A DNA stretch of 33,704 bases from CAYNOZ01 sp964398955 (GCA_964398955.1 CAYNOZ010000010.1:1-33704); one strand, 5' to 3'. Numbered from the stretch's first letter, positions 1 to 8,832 are shown. Translations and numbers: made by a program. Notes: generated by a model from the letters alone, not told the origin.

Positions 1-59
1 AACCAGGAGAACTAGACCTATACCTATGGTACACACAAACAGGAAAAATACTCAAATAA
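1..59 (+). CDS. C-terminal fragment of an unknown protein, cut by the window edge
   Basis: The frame beginning at position 3 is open from the window edge to TAA at 57-59 and encodes 18 residues ending WYTQTGKILK. This hydrophobic/aromatic run with a basic end reads like a genuine protein C-terminus; the other plus frames give less protein-like text. I do not recognise the family. Downstream, positions 60-193 are an A-rich leader with no gene; a TTTAAATTAA stretch near 105-115 could serve as promoter for the next gene. Confidence 0.4.
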   Translation, partial: PGELDLYLWYTQTGKILK

Positions 60-193
60 ACCATAAACCGGAACCAAAAACTTAAGAATTTAAAAAAAAC
101 CAACTTTAAATTAATAAAGCAAATAAACATAAACGATTAATCTAAATTCTAAATAACTTAGATTTTACATTCAATAGATGAGGCGGTGTTAAT

Positions 194-1303
194 TTGGGAC
201 AGTTTCCTGAGCACGGTTTGAAGAATCAAGAGGTCTTATCAAGGATCAAAAATCGAGTTAAAGATGATTACGAATTTGATTCAGGTAAAATTTTAGGTTC
301 TATGTGTACAGCTACTCATGATATAGCGAAAGAGGTAGCTAAAAAGTACATTGATAGAAATTTAGGAGATCCTGGTCTTCATCCTGGTGCTAAGGAGATA
401 GAGAATGATCTAATTAATATGTTGAATGATTTAATGAATAATGAAGACGGTTCAGGAGTTGTAACTTCTGGTGGTAGCGAGGCTAATTTGTTAGCTTTAA
501 GAACTATGAGAGATTTATCTGATGTTAGTGATCCTGAAGTTATTATTCCTAAGAGTGCTCATGTTTCATTATTGAAATCTGCTGATATTCTTGGGATAAA
601 GGCTGTTAAGGCTGATCTTGATGATAGTTACAGAGTCGATGTTGATGATGTGAGGTCTAAGATTAATGAAAATACTGTTGGTTTGGTTGGTATTGTAGGT
701 ACTACGATCTTAGGTGCTATTGATCCTATTAGATCTTTATCCGATATTGCGTTGAATAATGATTTGTTTTTACATGTTGATTCTGCTTTAGGTGGTTTGG
801 TAGTTCCTTTTATGGATAGAGAAGTGGTTTTTGATTTTAGGTTGCCTGGGGTTACTTCTTTAACTGTTGATCCTCATAAGATGGGGATGGCTCCGATTCC
901 GACTGGTACTGTTCTTTTTAGAGATGAAGGGTTTGTTGAATCTATTTCTATGGAGGTACCTTACTTGGCAGGTGGGAAAACTGATCAACCTAATGTTACA
1001 GGGACTAGACCTGGTTTTAGTGCTTTAGGGGCTTGGGCTATTTTCAAGCACCTGGGTAGGGATGGTTTCAAGAGAATAGTTGATAGGAGTTTGGAAAATA
1101 CTAAATGGTTGGCTTCACAAGTTGAGAGTAGTGTTGTTACTTGGCCTGAGATTAATGTTTTAGGTATTGAGGCAGATAAGCCTGAGGGTTGGAAGGTTTC
1201 TGAATATAATGATTTTATCAGGGTTGTTGTTATGCCTCATGTGCGTAAGGAGCATTTAGAGAGTTTTGTTAAGGATCTTAGGGATCAGGAGGCTCTTAGA
1301 TGA
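194..1303 (+). CDS. mfnA: L-tyrosine/L-aspartate decarboxylase (MfnA family), PLP-dependent
   Basis: A PLP-dependent group II decarboxylase of 369 residues, the usual MfnA length. The Schiff-base lysine is K229 in TVDPHKMGMAP, the family's signature; the upstream HVDSALGG segment supplies the aspartate that contacts the PLP ring nitrogen, and TSGGSEANL is the phosphate/substrate loop. Known family roles are tyrosine to tyramine (methanofuran side chain in methanogens) and aspartate to beta-alanine (CoA precursor in other archaea). The start is TTG at 194, with GGCGGTGTT just upstream. The stop overlaps the start of coaBC by 4 bases, so the two are co-translated and the aspartate/CoA role is a real possibility. 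Base use is strongly G/T on the coding strand throughout. The family is certain; the substrate is not. Confidence 0.92.
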   Translation: MGQFPEHGLKNQEVLSRIKNRVKDDYEFDSGKILGSMCTATHDIAKEVAKKYIDRNLGDPGLHPGAKEIENDLINMLNDLMNNEDGSGVVTSGGSEANLLALRTMRDLSDVSDPEVIIPKSAHVSLLKSADILGIKAVKADLDDSYRVDVDDVRSKINENTVGLVGIVGTTILGAIDPIRSLSDIALNNDLFLHVDSALGGLVVPFMDREVVFDFRLPGVTSLTVDPHKMGMAPIPTGTVLFRDEGFVESISMEVPYLAGGKTDQPNVTGTRPGFSALGAWAIFKHLGRDGFKRIVDRSLENTKWLASQVESSVVTWPEINVLGIEADKPEGWKVSEYNDFIRVVVMPHVRKEHLESFVKDLRDQEALR

Positions 1304-2526
1304 ATTCGGATCATCCTACTAAGGATATTAAGTTTAATAAAAGTAAAAAGTTAGAGGATAAAAAAATTATTCTCGGTATTACTGGCAGTATTGCAGCTGT
1401 TCAAGTTGTTAAATTTGCAAGAGAGTTGATTAGGCATGGTGCAGAAGTTAAAGCTGTTATGAGTGATTGGGCTAGAGATATTATTACTCCTGAATCGGTT
1501 GAGTTTGGTACCGGAAACGAAGTAATCACTGAAATCACTGGAAAAGTGGAGCATGTTCAATTAGCTGGACAAAGATCTGAAAACGCTGATCTATACTTAA
1601 TATATCCCTCAACTGCAAACACAATATCTAAGATAGCTAACGGGATCGATGATACTCCTGTGACCACATTTGCAACAACAGCATTCCCTAACATGCCCAT
1701 CATGATTGCTCCAGCAATGCATCAATCGATGTACGACCACGAAATTGTAAAAGAAAACATAAATAAATTGAAGGAACACGGTGTAGAATTCGTGGAACCT
1801 ATAGAAGAAGAAGGAAAGGCTAAAGCTATTACAAAAGAAGAATTAACTCATAGAGTAATTAAAAAACTTTATAAAAATGATTTAAAGGATAAAAATATAT
1901 TGATTACTTCAGGTCCTACGAGAGAGCATTTAGATCCGGTAAGATTCATCACTTCTGATAGCTCAGGTAAAACTGGAGTTTCTATTGCTGAGGAGGCAGA
2001 TCTTAGAGGGGCTAATGTTGAACTTATTAGAGGAAAAGGATCAGAATCTACTAAAACAAGAGGAATTAATGAAAAAGAAGTGGAAACTACTGAAGAAATG
2101 CTGAAAGAAGTAAAAAAAGTAATTAAAAATAAGGATATTGATATTTGCGTATTATCAGCAGCAGTAGCTGATTTCAAACCTGAAAAAAATAATAATGATA
2201 AGATAAAATCAGGAAATGAAATAACATTAAAACTAAAACCTACACCTAAAATTCTTAAAAAAATAAAAAAACTAGATTCTGATATCAAAGTAATCGGATA
2301 CAAAGCCGAACACGACATAAATGAAAAAGAATTAATAAAAGAAGCTAAAAACAAATTAGAAGAAGCAGATCTAATCGTAGCTAATGACGTCTCCGAATAT
2401 GGATTCGGAACAGATAAAAATGAAGTATACTTCGTAACGAAAGAAGAAACTAAACATTTACCATTAAAATCCAAAGAAAATATCGCAGAAGATCTATGGA
2501 ACTACTCCGTGGACAAAATTCTGTAA
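1300..2526 (+). CDS. coaBC: Bifunctional phosphopantothenoylcysteine decarboxylase / phosphopantothenate-cysteine ligase
   Basis: CoaBC (Dfp) catalyses two consecutive steps of CoA synthesis: ligation of cysteine to phosphopantothenate, then decarboxylation to phosphopantetheine. The N-terminal flavoprotein CoaC domain (about residues 22-190) shows LGITGSIAA, the catalytic histidine H85 in EHVQL, and APAMH at 137-141. The C-terminal CoaB domain starts near 198 with ITSGPTREHLDPVRFIT and contains SAAVADFKP and DKIKSG, the nucleotide and substrate elements. At 408 residues the length is normal for the fusion. The lid has an archaeal-type EEEGKAKA segment. The first ~25 residues are a lysine-rich extension. 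The start overlaps the mfnA stop. Codon choice changes along the gene: T-ending at the front, A/C-ending toward the end. Confidence 0.95.
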   Translation: MNSDHPTKDIKFNKSKKLEDKKIILGITGSIAAVQVVKFARELIRHGAEVKAVMSDWARDIITPESVEFGTGNEVITEITGKVEHVQLAGQRSENADLYLIYPSTANTISKIANGIDDTPVTTFATTAFPNMPIMIAPAMHQSMYDHEIVKENINKLKEHGVEFVEPIEEEGKAKAITKEELTHRVIKKLYKNDLKDKNILITSGPTREHLDPVRFITSDSSGKTGVSIAEEADLRGANVELIRGKGSESTKTRGINEKEVETTEEMLKEVKKVIKNKDIDICVLSAAVADFKPEKNNNDKIKSGNEITLKLKPTPKILKKIKKLDSDIKVIGYKAEHDINEKELIKEAKNKLEEADLIVANDVSEYGFGTDKNEVYFVTKEETKHLPLKSKENIAEDLWNYSVDKIL

Positions 2527-2659
2527 ACCATAAAATAATGAGAAATATTAAGATTACTTATTATTTGAAAGTATGAAAAGAATTTTTGCATATCGAAAGT
2601 CACTTAAAAAGAGGAGATCATAACAAAACGTTTAAAGAAAGCGACAGGCAAGGGATAAG

Positions 2660-3211
2660 ATGGACAAAAGAAGAGTAATTCTAACGATTACGATAATTCT
2701 GTTAGTTTGGTTTGGTCTTTCCTATGGTTGGTATATGCTTCAAGGACCATCGGATGGGCAAATGGATGATCAGTTTAATGGAAGCTTGAATTATCAAGGA
2801 AATATGGAGATTAAAGTTCGTAAAGACGTTTCTTTTTTTGCACCTAAAGAAGAAGGTGTAGAGGTTAGTGGAAGCTATGACCGAAATGAGATAAGAATTA
2901 GTGATGATTCTGGGAATCCTAGTGGGATATATTACGAGTACAAGGGAGATATTACAAATATTAAATTTAATGAAGGTGGAGAAGCGCTTTTAATCTATGA
3001 TCCTGGGTATTATAATGTGAAGAAATCTAATAATGTTTTAACATTGAAAAAGAACTTAAGACCAACTAAACAAGGGCTAAAGGGTATTACAGTTACCCAA
3101 AATGAAATTGTGATTGATAATTGGTTATTTAATCTAATTAGAAAAAGTTTGTGGACTATTTTTATGATCGTAATAGGAATTGTAGGATACTTAATTGTTA
3201 AAGAATTATAA
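2660..3211 (+). CDS. Unknown protein with N- and C-terminal membrane helices and a predicted exposed middle domain
   Basis: 183 residues, family not recognised. A hydrophobic segment at residues about 7-26 (rich in I, L, V and W, preceded by DKRR) and another at about 160-181 flank a polar central region of about 130 residues. That region alternates hydrophobic and charged residues, as in a beta-sheet domain. The positive N-terminus suggests the central domain faces outward, anchored at both ends. The gene ends 14 bases before the CoA-disulfide reductase-like gene, so co-transcription is likely. An AAGGGATAAG stretch precedes the ATG. A GAGGAG sequence at about 2611-2616 is too far upstream to set this start. 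Confidence 0.8.
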   Translation: MDKRRVILTITIILLVWFGLSYGWYMLQGPSDGQMDDQFNGSLNYQGNMEIKVRKDVSFFAPKEEGVEVSGSYDRNEIRISDDSGNPSGIYYEYKGDITNIKFNEGGEALLIYDPGYYNVKKSNNVLTLKKNLRPTKQGLKGITVTQNEIVIDNWLFNLIRKSLWTIFMIVIGIVGYLIVKEL

Positions 3212-3225
3212 TTGAGGTAGATAAA

Positions 3226-4575
3226 ATGAGTGATAATGAAAAATTAGTAGTTATTGGAGGAGACGCCGCAGGGATGAGCTGCGCTAGTCAAGCTAAAAGA
3301 AAAGGAGAAAACATAGATGTTACAGTATTCGAAAAAGGACAATACGTTTCTTATGGAGCTTGCGGAATCCCATATTACGTGGAAGGATACATTAAGAATG
3401 TGGATGACTTAGTGCACATGTCTCCAGATAAATTTAGGGAAAGAAGAAATCTAGACGTTAGGATAGGGCATGAAGTAACTGAAATTAAACCCGATGAAAA
3501 GAAAGTAGTCGTGGAAACAGATTCAGAAGAATTTGAAGAAGAATACGACAAATTAATGATATCTACTGGTGCAAGACCAATAAAACCTCCATTCGAAGGT
3601 GTTGAATTAGATGGTGTTCATACAGTAGGTGGATTACCGGATGGAAAGAAAATTAAAGACGAAATTAACAATGACAGTGTAGAAAATGTCGGAGTAGTAG
3701 GTGGAGGATATATAGGAATAGAAATGACCGAAGCCTTCGCAGAAAATGATTTAAATGTAAAAATGTTCGAAATGAAGCCCAGAGTCTTTCCAACCCTTGA
3801 ACCTGAAATGTCAGAAATGGTTCAAGACAAACTAATAGACAAAGGAGTTGAAGTTCACACAAATACAGCCCTAAAATCTTTGAAAGGTGACGGAAAAGTA
3901 GAGACACTAATAACCGAAGCAGGTGAAGAATTTGATGTGGACCTAGTAGTCCTAGCACTAGGAATCCAACCTAATTCAGAACTAGCTAAAGAAGCAGGAA
4001 TCGAAACAGGAATTCAAGACTCAATAGTTACAGACGAATACATGAGAACAAACAAAGAAGACATATACGCAGCAGGAGACTGCGCCCAAACAAAACACAT
4101 AGTAACAGAAGAACCAACATACATCCCATTAGCTCTCACTGCTAATAAAATGGGAATGTTAGCAGGAAAACACATCGCAGGTATAGAAGATCCATTCAAA
4201 GGAGTTGCAGGAACATCAATAACAAGAGCCTTCAATATCGAAGTAGGAAGAACCGGCCTCTCAAAGAAAGAAGCTGAAGAAAAAGGATACGACGTAGTAA
4301 AATCAACCATAAAAGCAAGAAGCAAAGCAGGTTACTGTCCAGGATCAAAAACCATAAAAATCTCATACATAATGGAAGAAGGAACAGGAAAAATGCTAGG
4401 AGCTCAAATAGTAGGTGAAGGAGTTGGAAAAAGAATAGACGTAGTAGCAACAGCACTAAACTCAGGATACACCGTACATGATATGCTAGACCTAGACCTC
4501 TCCTACGCACCACCATTCGACCCAGTCTGGGACCCTGTACTAAAAGCAGCAAGAGTAGCCTCAAAGAAAGTTTAA
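3226..4575 (+). CDS. CoA-disulfide reductase / NADH oxidase-type flavoprotein
   Basis: A 449-residue pyridine nucleotide-disulfide oxidoreductase. The FAD fold starts with VVIGGDAAGMS (GGDAAG at 11-16). The single redox-active cysteine is C46 in SYGACGIPYY, the hallmark of the CoA-disulfide reductase/NADH oxidase/peroxidase branch. A second dinucleotide fold is at VGVVGGGYIG (about 155-164), the FAD ribityl-contact motif is YAAGDCA, and a C-terminal dimerisation domain follows. Known members reduce CoA disulfides, polysulfide, or O2 to water or peroxide with NAD(P)H; sequence alone does not choose among these. GAGGTAG precedes the ATG, and a pyrimidine tract follows the stop. Coding-strand composition drifts to A/C-rich from about 3900. 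Confidence 0.92.
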   Translation: MSDNEKLVVIGGDAAGMSCASQAKRKGENIDVTVFEKGQYVSYGACGIPYYVEGYIKNVDDLVHMSPDKFRERRNLDVRIGHEVTEIKPDEKKVVVETDSEEFEEEYDKLMISTGARPIKPPFEGVELDGVHTVGGLPDGKKIKDEINNDSVENVGVVGGGYIGIEMTEAFAENDLNVKMFEMKPRVFPTLEPEMSEMVQDKLIDKGVEVHTNTALKSLKGDGKVETLITEAGEEFDVDLVVLALGIQPNSELAKEAGIETGIQDSIVTDEYMRTNKEDIYAAGDCAQTKHIVTEEPTYIPLALTANKMGMLAGKHIAGIEDPFKGVAGTSITRAFNIEVGRTGLSKKEAEEKGYDVVKSTIKARSKAGYCPGSKTIKISYIMEEGTGKMLGAQIVGEGVGKRIDVVATALNSGYTVHDMLDLDLSYAPPFDPVWDPVLKAARVASKKV

Positions 4576-4581
4576 CCAAAC

Positions 4582-4602
4582 ATCTCTATTTCCCTTTTTT
4601 CT
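4582..4602 (+). terminator. Oligo-pyrimidine transcription terminator
   Basis: An almost pure C/T tract ending in six T lies 7 bases after the stop of the flavoprotein gene. Archaeal RNA polymerase terminates on such U-runs without needing a hairpin. Confidence 0.5.
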
Positions 4603-4640
4603 AAACTTCTATACATCTATTTCTTCAAGAGAGTAATAAA

Positions 4641-5639
4641 ATGAAAAAATACCTATTTTACCTATCCGGAGAACATCCCACATTACCAAGCTCAGAAGTT
4701 AAAGGAGTTCTAGACTTACTAAACCTACAATACAAGATAAAAAAAATAGAAAACCAAATAATGATAACAGAAATATCTAACTGGTCACCTAAAATAACTA
4801 AAAGACTTGCACTCACTCACAGAATAACCAAAATTCTAGGACAAGGAAAAAAATTAAAAGAAGCAATAAAGAATTCAAAATTAAATTTTAAAGGAACTTA
4901 CTCCGTAAGAACAATAAAAAGAAGTTCAGAACTTGAAGCAAAAGCAGGAAAACTAATACAAAAAAATAATTCAAATAAATTAGAAGTAGACCTTGAAAAC
5001 CCGGAACACAAAATTCTCATTTTTTACTCAAAAAAAAATAAAGAATACTACATAACCAAACTTATCAAAAAAATTGACCGAGGACAATTCGAAGAAAGAA
5101 GAGCACATCTTAGACCTTACCAACACCCATCATCATTACATCCAAGAATATCCAGAGCCCTAATAAACATAGCAAGAACCGCTGAAAACGAACCAGTACT
5201 AGATCCAATGGTTGGAACAGCAGGAATTCTAATAGAAGCAGGCCTCCTAGGACATAAATGCTATGGATTAGACATAGAAGAAAAAATGATTAGAGGAGCA
5301 AGAAAAAATTTGAAAAAATATGTTCAGAATTCACTAATACATCTTAAAATTGGAGATGCTAGAGAATTAGAAAAAAACTATAAAAGAAAATTCAAAGCAA
5401 TTATCACAGACCCTCCATATGGAATATCCACAACAACAGGAAATTCATCCAGAGAAGAACTTTACGAAGAAGTTTTAAACAGCATATACAAAATTTTATC
5501 ACAAAAAGGATACTTAGTAATACTATTCCCATCAGATTACAAATTCAAATCAAAAAAATATGAAATAATAGAAACCCATAAACAAAGAGTACATAAAACC
5601 CTATCCCGCACTTTCTACGTACTAAAGAAAAAAAATTAA
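4641..5639 (+). CDS. THUMP-domain tRNA (guanine-N2) methyltransferase, Trm-G10/Trm11 type
   Basis: 332 residues. The N-terminal part (about 1-150) fits a THUMP/ferredoxin-like RNA-binding module. The C-terminal part is a Rossmann methyltransferase: SAM-binding motif LDPMVGTAGILIEAG begins around D188, GLDIEEKM is the acidic ribose-binding loop, and TDPPYG (D257-Y260) is the N-methyltransferase catalytic motif. The archaeal family methylates G10 of tRNA to m2G or m22G. It is very lysine- and isoleucine-rich. The gene stands alone between a terminator-like tract and lysS, with a possible RBS GAGAG before the ATG. An assignment to a related G6 or G26 enzyme cannot be excluded, but the motif set fits Trm-G10 best. 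Confidence 0.87.
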   Translation: MKKYLFYLSGEHPTLPSSEVKGVLDLLNLQYKIKKIENQIMITEISNWSPKITKRLALTHRITKILGQGKKLKEAIKNSKLNFKGTYSVRTIKRSSELEAKAGKLIQKNNSNKLEVDLENPEHKILIFYSKKNKEYYITKLIKKIDRGQFEERRAHLRPYQHPSSLHPRISRALINIARTAENEPVLDPMVGTAGILIEAGLLGHKCYGLDIEEKMIRGARKNLKKYVQNSLIHLKIGDARELEKNYKRKFKAIITDPPYGISTTTGNSSREELYEEVLNSIYKILSQKGYLVILFPSDYKFKSKKYEIIETHKQRVHKTLSRTFYVLKKKN

Positions 5640-5704
5640 AATTTAAAATACAAAATTCAACAAATAACAATCCTATTTAAAAATCATTTAAAGAGAGTGA
5701 AAAA

Positions 5705-7252
5705 ATGCATTGGGCTGATAGAACAGTTACTTGGTTAAAAAACAAAAAAGATAAGGAAAAATATATTTGCTCATCAGGAGTTTCTCCTTCAGGACATTGC
5801 CACATAGGCCACTTAAGAGAAGCTTTAACCTCAAACCTGGTAAAAGAATCCTTACAAGACGATGGATTTAATTCAGAACACATCCATATCTGGGATGACT
5901 ATGACAGATTCCGTAAAGTTCCTGAAAATGTTCCAGACGAATATGAAAAGTATATCGGAATGCCTCTATGTGACGTACCTGACCCCGACGGATGTCACGA
6001 CTCTTACGCAGAACACTTCATGGACCCATTTCAAGAAGAATTAAAAAAAATTGGAATGGAACCAAAATTTATCAGAGCAAGTGAGAACTACAGAAACGGA
6101 GAGTACACAGAAAGAATAGAGGAAGCAATAAATAAAAAAGACGAAATTAGAAAAACTCTAAATGAATATCGAAAAGAACCCTTAGAAGAAGATTGGTGGC
6201 CTATCCAAGTTTACTGCGAAGAATGTGGAAAAGACTTTACGAACATTATTGAATACGATGAAGAAAACAAAGAAGTAAAATACGAATGCGAATGTGGACA
6301 TGAAGCAAAAACAGACTTAAAAGGAAACGTAAAAATGCGTTGGAGAGTGGATTGGCCAGCCCGATGGAAACACTTTGGAGTAGACTACGAACCAGCCGGC
6401 AAAGAACATCACGCAGCAGGAGGATCCTGGGACACCGGAAAAGAAATTTCAAAAGTATTTGACTACGACCCACCAATCAGCATCGCATACGAATTCGTGT
6501 TCCTAAAAGGCAAAGAAGGGAAGATGTCCTCATCAGAAGGAGACGTCTTACTAGTAAAAGACCTACTCAAAGTCATGGAACCAGAAGTACTAAGATATTT
6601 ATACAGTAAAAGCCGTCCAAAAAGCGAATTATGGCTGGATCTAGGTCTTGGATTGCTAGACTCCTACGATCACTTCGATGATCTAGAAGAAAGCTACTTC
6701 GAAGAAGACATAGACCAAGAAGATAAAAGAGTGTACGAACACTCAAGAATCGAAATACCTGAAAACAAACCAGCCCACCCCCCATACAGATTCTTAGCCA
6801 CATTAGTACAAATTCCAAACCTAGAGATGGATAGAATAACAGAAATACTCCAAAACAATGACCACTTCCCCAAAGACCCAAGCGAAAAAGACATTAAAAA
6901 ACTAGAGAAAAGATTAAATCTAGCTAGCAACTGGATTAAAGAATACGCACCAGACTCAGTTAAATTCAAAATAAGAGAAAATCCACCCAAAGTCAATATA
7001 ACCAAAAAACAAGGAAAATTCCTAGGAATACTATCAGAAGACATAAAAACGAAAGACTGGAAACCCGTAGACCTACATAACAGAATATACAACCTATCCA
7101 GAGACGAACTAGAATTAGAACCTAAAAAAGCATTCGAATCCATCTACAAAGTACTACTAGGAGAAAACGAAGGACCAAGAGCAGCCAAATTCATACTAAG
7201 TCTTGAAGAAGACTTCGTAGTAAACAGATTCGAAGAATTCTCCGAAGAATAG
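5705..7252 (+). CDS. lysS: Lysyl-tRNA synthetase, class I
   Basis: Class I LysRS attaches lysine to tRNA-Lys and is the form found in many archaea. The 515 residues contain the HIGH signature at 33-36 within PSGHCHIGH and the KMSKS loop as KMSSS at 273-277. A cysteine cluster (CEECGKDF and CECGHEA, near residues 178-208) looks like an inserted zinc site typical of the class I enzyme. The C-terminal helical anticodon-binding part follows. Upstream, TATTTAAAAA near 5674-5683 and GAGAGTGA before the ATG give a likely promoter and RBS. Length is normal. The coding strand is A/C-rich, especially in the 3' half. Confidence 0.97.
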   Translation: MHWADRTVTWLKNKKDKEKYICSSGVSPSGHCHIGHLREALTSNLVKESLQDDGFNSEHIHIWDDYDRFRKVPENVPDEYEKYIGMPLCDVPDPDGCHDSYAEHFMDPFQEELKKIGMEPKFIRASENYRNGEYTERIEEAINKKDEIRKTLNEYRKEPLEEDWWPIQVYCEECGKDFTNIIEYDEENKEVKYECECGHEAKTDLKGNVKMRWRVDWPARWKHFGVDYEPAGKEHHAAGGSWDTGKEISKVFDYDPPISIAYEFVFLKGKEGKMSSSEGDVLLVKDLLKVMEPEVLRYLYSKSRPKSELWLDLGLGLLDSYDHFDDLEESYFEEDIDQEDKRVYEHSRIEIPENKPAHPPYRFLATLVQIPNLEMDRITEILQNNDHFPKDPSEKDIKKLEKRLNLASNWIKEYAPDSVKFKIRENPPKVNITKKQGKFLGILSEDIKTKDWKPVDLHNRIYNLSRDELELEPKKAFESIYKVLLGENEGPRAAKFILSLEEDFVVNRFEEFSEE

Positions 7253-7262
7253 AAAAATATAA

Positions 7263-7284
7263 TCTTACTCTTCCTTTTTTCTTT
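7263..7284 (+). terminator. Oligo-pyrimidine terminator of lysS
   Basis: A C/T tract with a run of six T directly follows the lysS stop and separates it from the TATA-like box of the candidate RNA downstream. Confidence 0.5.
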
Positions 7285-7289
7285 AAGAA

Positions 7290-7299
7290 GAATATATAT
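7290..7299 (+). promoter_or_regulatory. TATA-like box for the candidate noncoding RNA
   Basis: GAATATATAT resembles an archaeal box A. A start site about 25 bases downstream would fall near 7318-7325, exactly where the complementary segments of the candidate RNA begin. No protein start lies within 330 bases downstream. Confidence 0.45.
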
Positions 7300-7319
7300 C
7301 AAATCGAATTCAGGATTCA

Positions 7320-7600
7320 ATCACTGCATCTAATTTCATCAATAAAGAATTATTGTCAAAGTCAGTGAGGCTTCACCCATCATACTGAAGATGAAAAATG
7401 CAAATTTATTTAAATTCAACTTGAGAAGACTCGTTAAGTCCGGCTAAATGCTGAATTTTAGTAGGATTGGCTGGCGGAGCTGTAAGCAATTCGAGTTCGA
7501 AATAAATTCTAAAATGGAAGTTCCCAATATCGGAAGGAAAAACTAGAAAGTTCGGTTTTCAGAACCTCTCTTCTTTATAGGAGAGGGAGAAGTCAGTTAT
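7320..7600 (+). ncRNA. Candidate structured noncoding RNA, family not assigned
   Basis: This intergenic stretch lacks a convincing ORF and is locally richer in G+C than other spacers. Complementary segments that I could pair by eye: 7326-7329 plus 7334-7340 with 7390-7396 plus 7398-7401, enclosing a hairpin 7341-7345/7350-7354 (AGAA loop) and a pair 7362-7366/7384-7388; 7429-7433 with 7492-7496, enclosing hairpins 7444-7448/7457-7461 and 7466-7472/7485-7490; 7537-7543 with 7555-7560 (one bulge); and 7565-7570 with 7581-7586. A TATA-like box sits about 25 bases before 7320. A CGGAAGG segment near 7531 and UGUAA at 7481-7485 recall SRP RNA, but the diagnostic helix-8 loop is not seen and no RNase P core motif was found. 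It could instead be a long leader of the GAPDH gene. Strand is inferred from the box. Confidence 0.4.
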
Positions 7601-7641
7601 AACTTAATTTACAATCTTTAATAAGAATAGTTGGTGTTAAA

Positions 7642-8664
7642 ATGGCAAATGTTATAGTTAATGGAGTAGGAACTATAGGTAAAAGAGTTGCATATTCTGT
7701 TCTGGATCAAGATGATATGAACCTGGTTGGAGTTTCTAGTACCATCCCTAAATCTATTTTGTTAAACCTTAATAAGAATGGTTTTCTGAAAGACGTGGAT
7801 TTATATGCATCACAGGAAGAACATATTGATAATTTAGAGCAGTCTGGATTAGAAGTTAAAGGTTCAATGCCTAAATTACTCGAAGAAGGAAAAGTTGATG
7901 TGGTAGTTGACAGTACACCACCAGGGATTGATGAGAAATTTAAGAAAATATATGAAGATAAAGGAGTGAAAGCAATATTCCAAGGAGGAGCTGACAAAAA
8001 ATTAGTCGATACTTCATTCTCTACATTGGCGAATTATGAGGATGCAGTTGGAGAAGATTATGTTAAGGTAGTTTCATGTAATACAACTTCACTTGCTCGA
8101 ACAGTTTCTCAAGTGGATAGAAAGTTCGGGGTTGAGGGTGGATCCGTATCCTTGGTAAGGAGAGGAGGAGATCCGCATCAAGAAGATAGAGGTCCGATTA
8201 ACGCAATTGTACCAGTCCCTCATGTCCCCTCACATCACGGAGTTGATCTTCAAGAAGTTTTGGAAGATGTTAAGCTGGATACCTTAGCTGTGAAGGTTCC
8301 AACAACTTTAGCTCATGTTCATATGGTATCTTTAGATATTGAGAAAGATATTAGCAGAGAAGATGTTTTAGAAACATTTGAAGAAACTCCAAGAACTAAA
8401 TTGTTTTCAGCAGAAGAAGGTTACACCTCAACTGCAAAAATAATGGAAGCGGCTAGAGATCTTAATAGGCCAAGATCTGATTTGCCTGAAGTAGGTATTT
8501 GGAAAGAAACTGTTAGTGTTAAAGGTAGTAAACTTTATTGGATTCATTTGGTGCACCAAGAAAGTATAGTAGCTCCTGAAAATATAGATGCAATTAGAGC
8601 TATGATGGATATGGCTGATAAAGAGGAAACTATTAAGAAAACTGATAAAACAATGCCTTACTAA
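7642..8664 (+). CDS. gap: Glyceraldehyde-3-phosphate dehydrogenase, archaeal type II
   Basis: 340 residues, the standard archaeal type II length. The NAD(P)-binding motif is NGVGTIGKRV at residues 7-16, and the catalytic cysteine is C146 in VVSCNTTSLART. Downstream, RRGGDPHQ and HVPSHHG are characteristic phosphate and active-site segments. It interconverts glyceraldehyde-3-phosphate and 1,3-bisphosphoglycerate in glycolysis/gluconeogenesis. GGTGTTAAA precedes the ATG by 3 bases. The gene is G/T-rich on the coding strand and followed by a T-run. The candidate RNA immediately upstream could be an independent gene or its leader. Confidence 0.96.
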   Translation: MANVIVNGVGTIGKRVAYSVLDQDDMNLVGVSSTIPKSILLNLNKNGFLKDVDLYASQEEHIDNLEQSGLEVKGSMPKLLEEGKVDVVVDSTPPGIDEKFKKIYEDKGVKAIFQGGADKKLVDTSFSTLANYEDAVGEDYVKVVSCNTTSLARTVSQVDRKFGVEGGSVSLVRRGGDPHQEDRGPINAIVPVPHVPSHHGVDLQEVLEDVKLDTLAVKVPTTLAHVHMVSLDIEKDISREDVLETFEETPRTKLFSAEEGYTSTAKIMEAARDLNRPRSDLPEVGIWKETVSVKGSKLYWIHLVHQESIVAPENIDAIRAMMDMADKEETIKKTDKTMPY

Positions 8665-8678
8665 TTTTTTTAATTTTT
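8665..8678 (+). terminator. Oligo-T terminator after gap
   Basis: Seven T, two A and five T directly follow the TAA of the GAPDH gene. The remaining spacer to srp54 is AT-rich and holds a possible promoter near 8768-8800. Confidence 0.5.
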
Positions 8679-8832
8679 CCATTATTTTATTACTTTTACA
8701 TTACTTCTAAGGGAATATACTTTTTTAAGAAGTGGTGGAATAGGTAAAAAAAATTTTAGTTCATAATATTTTTTGATGTTGATAAGTTAGTTTTTTATGA
8801 TTCTGATTCTTTAAGTTATGGAGGAAGATATT

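Noticed and set aside
7320..7600. RNase P RNA, canonical SRP RNA or a tRNA-like gene
   Set aside because: The near-universal RNase P 3' core and the SRP helix-8 loop are not found, and the GAGTTCGAA segment has no proper T-stem. I keep it only as an unassigned RNA candidate.
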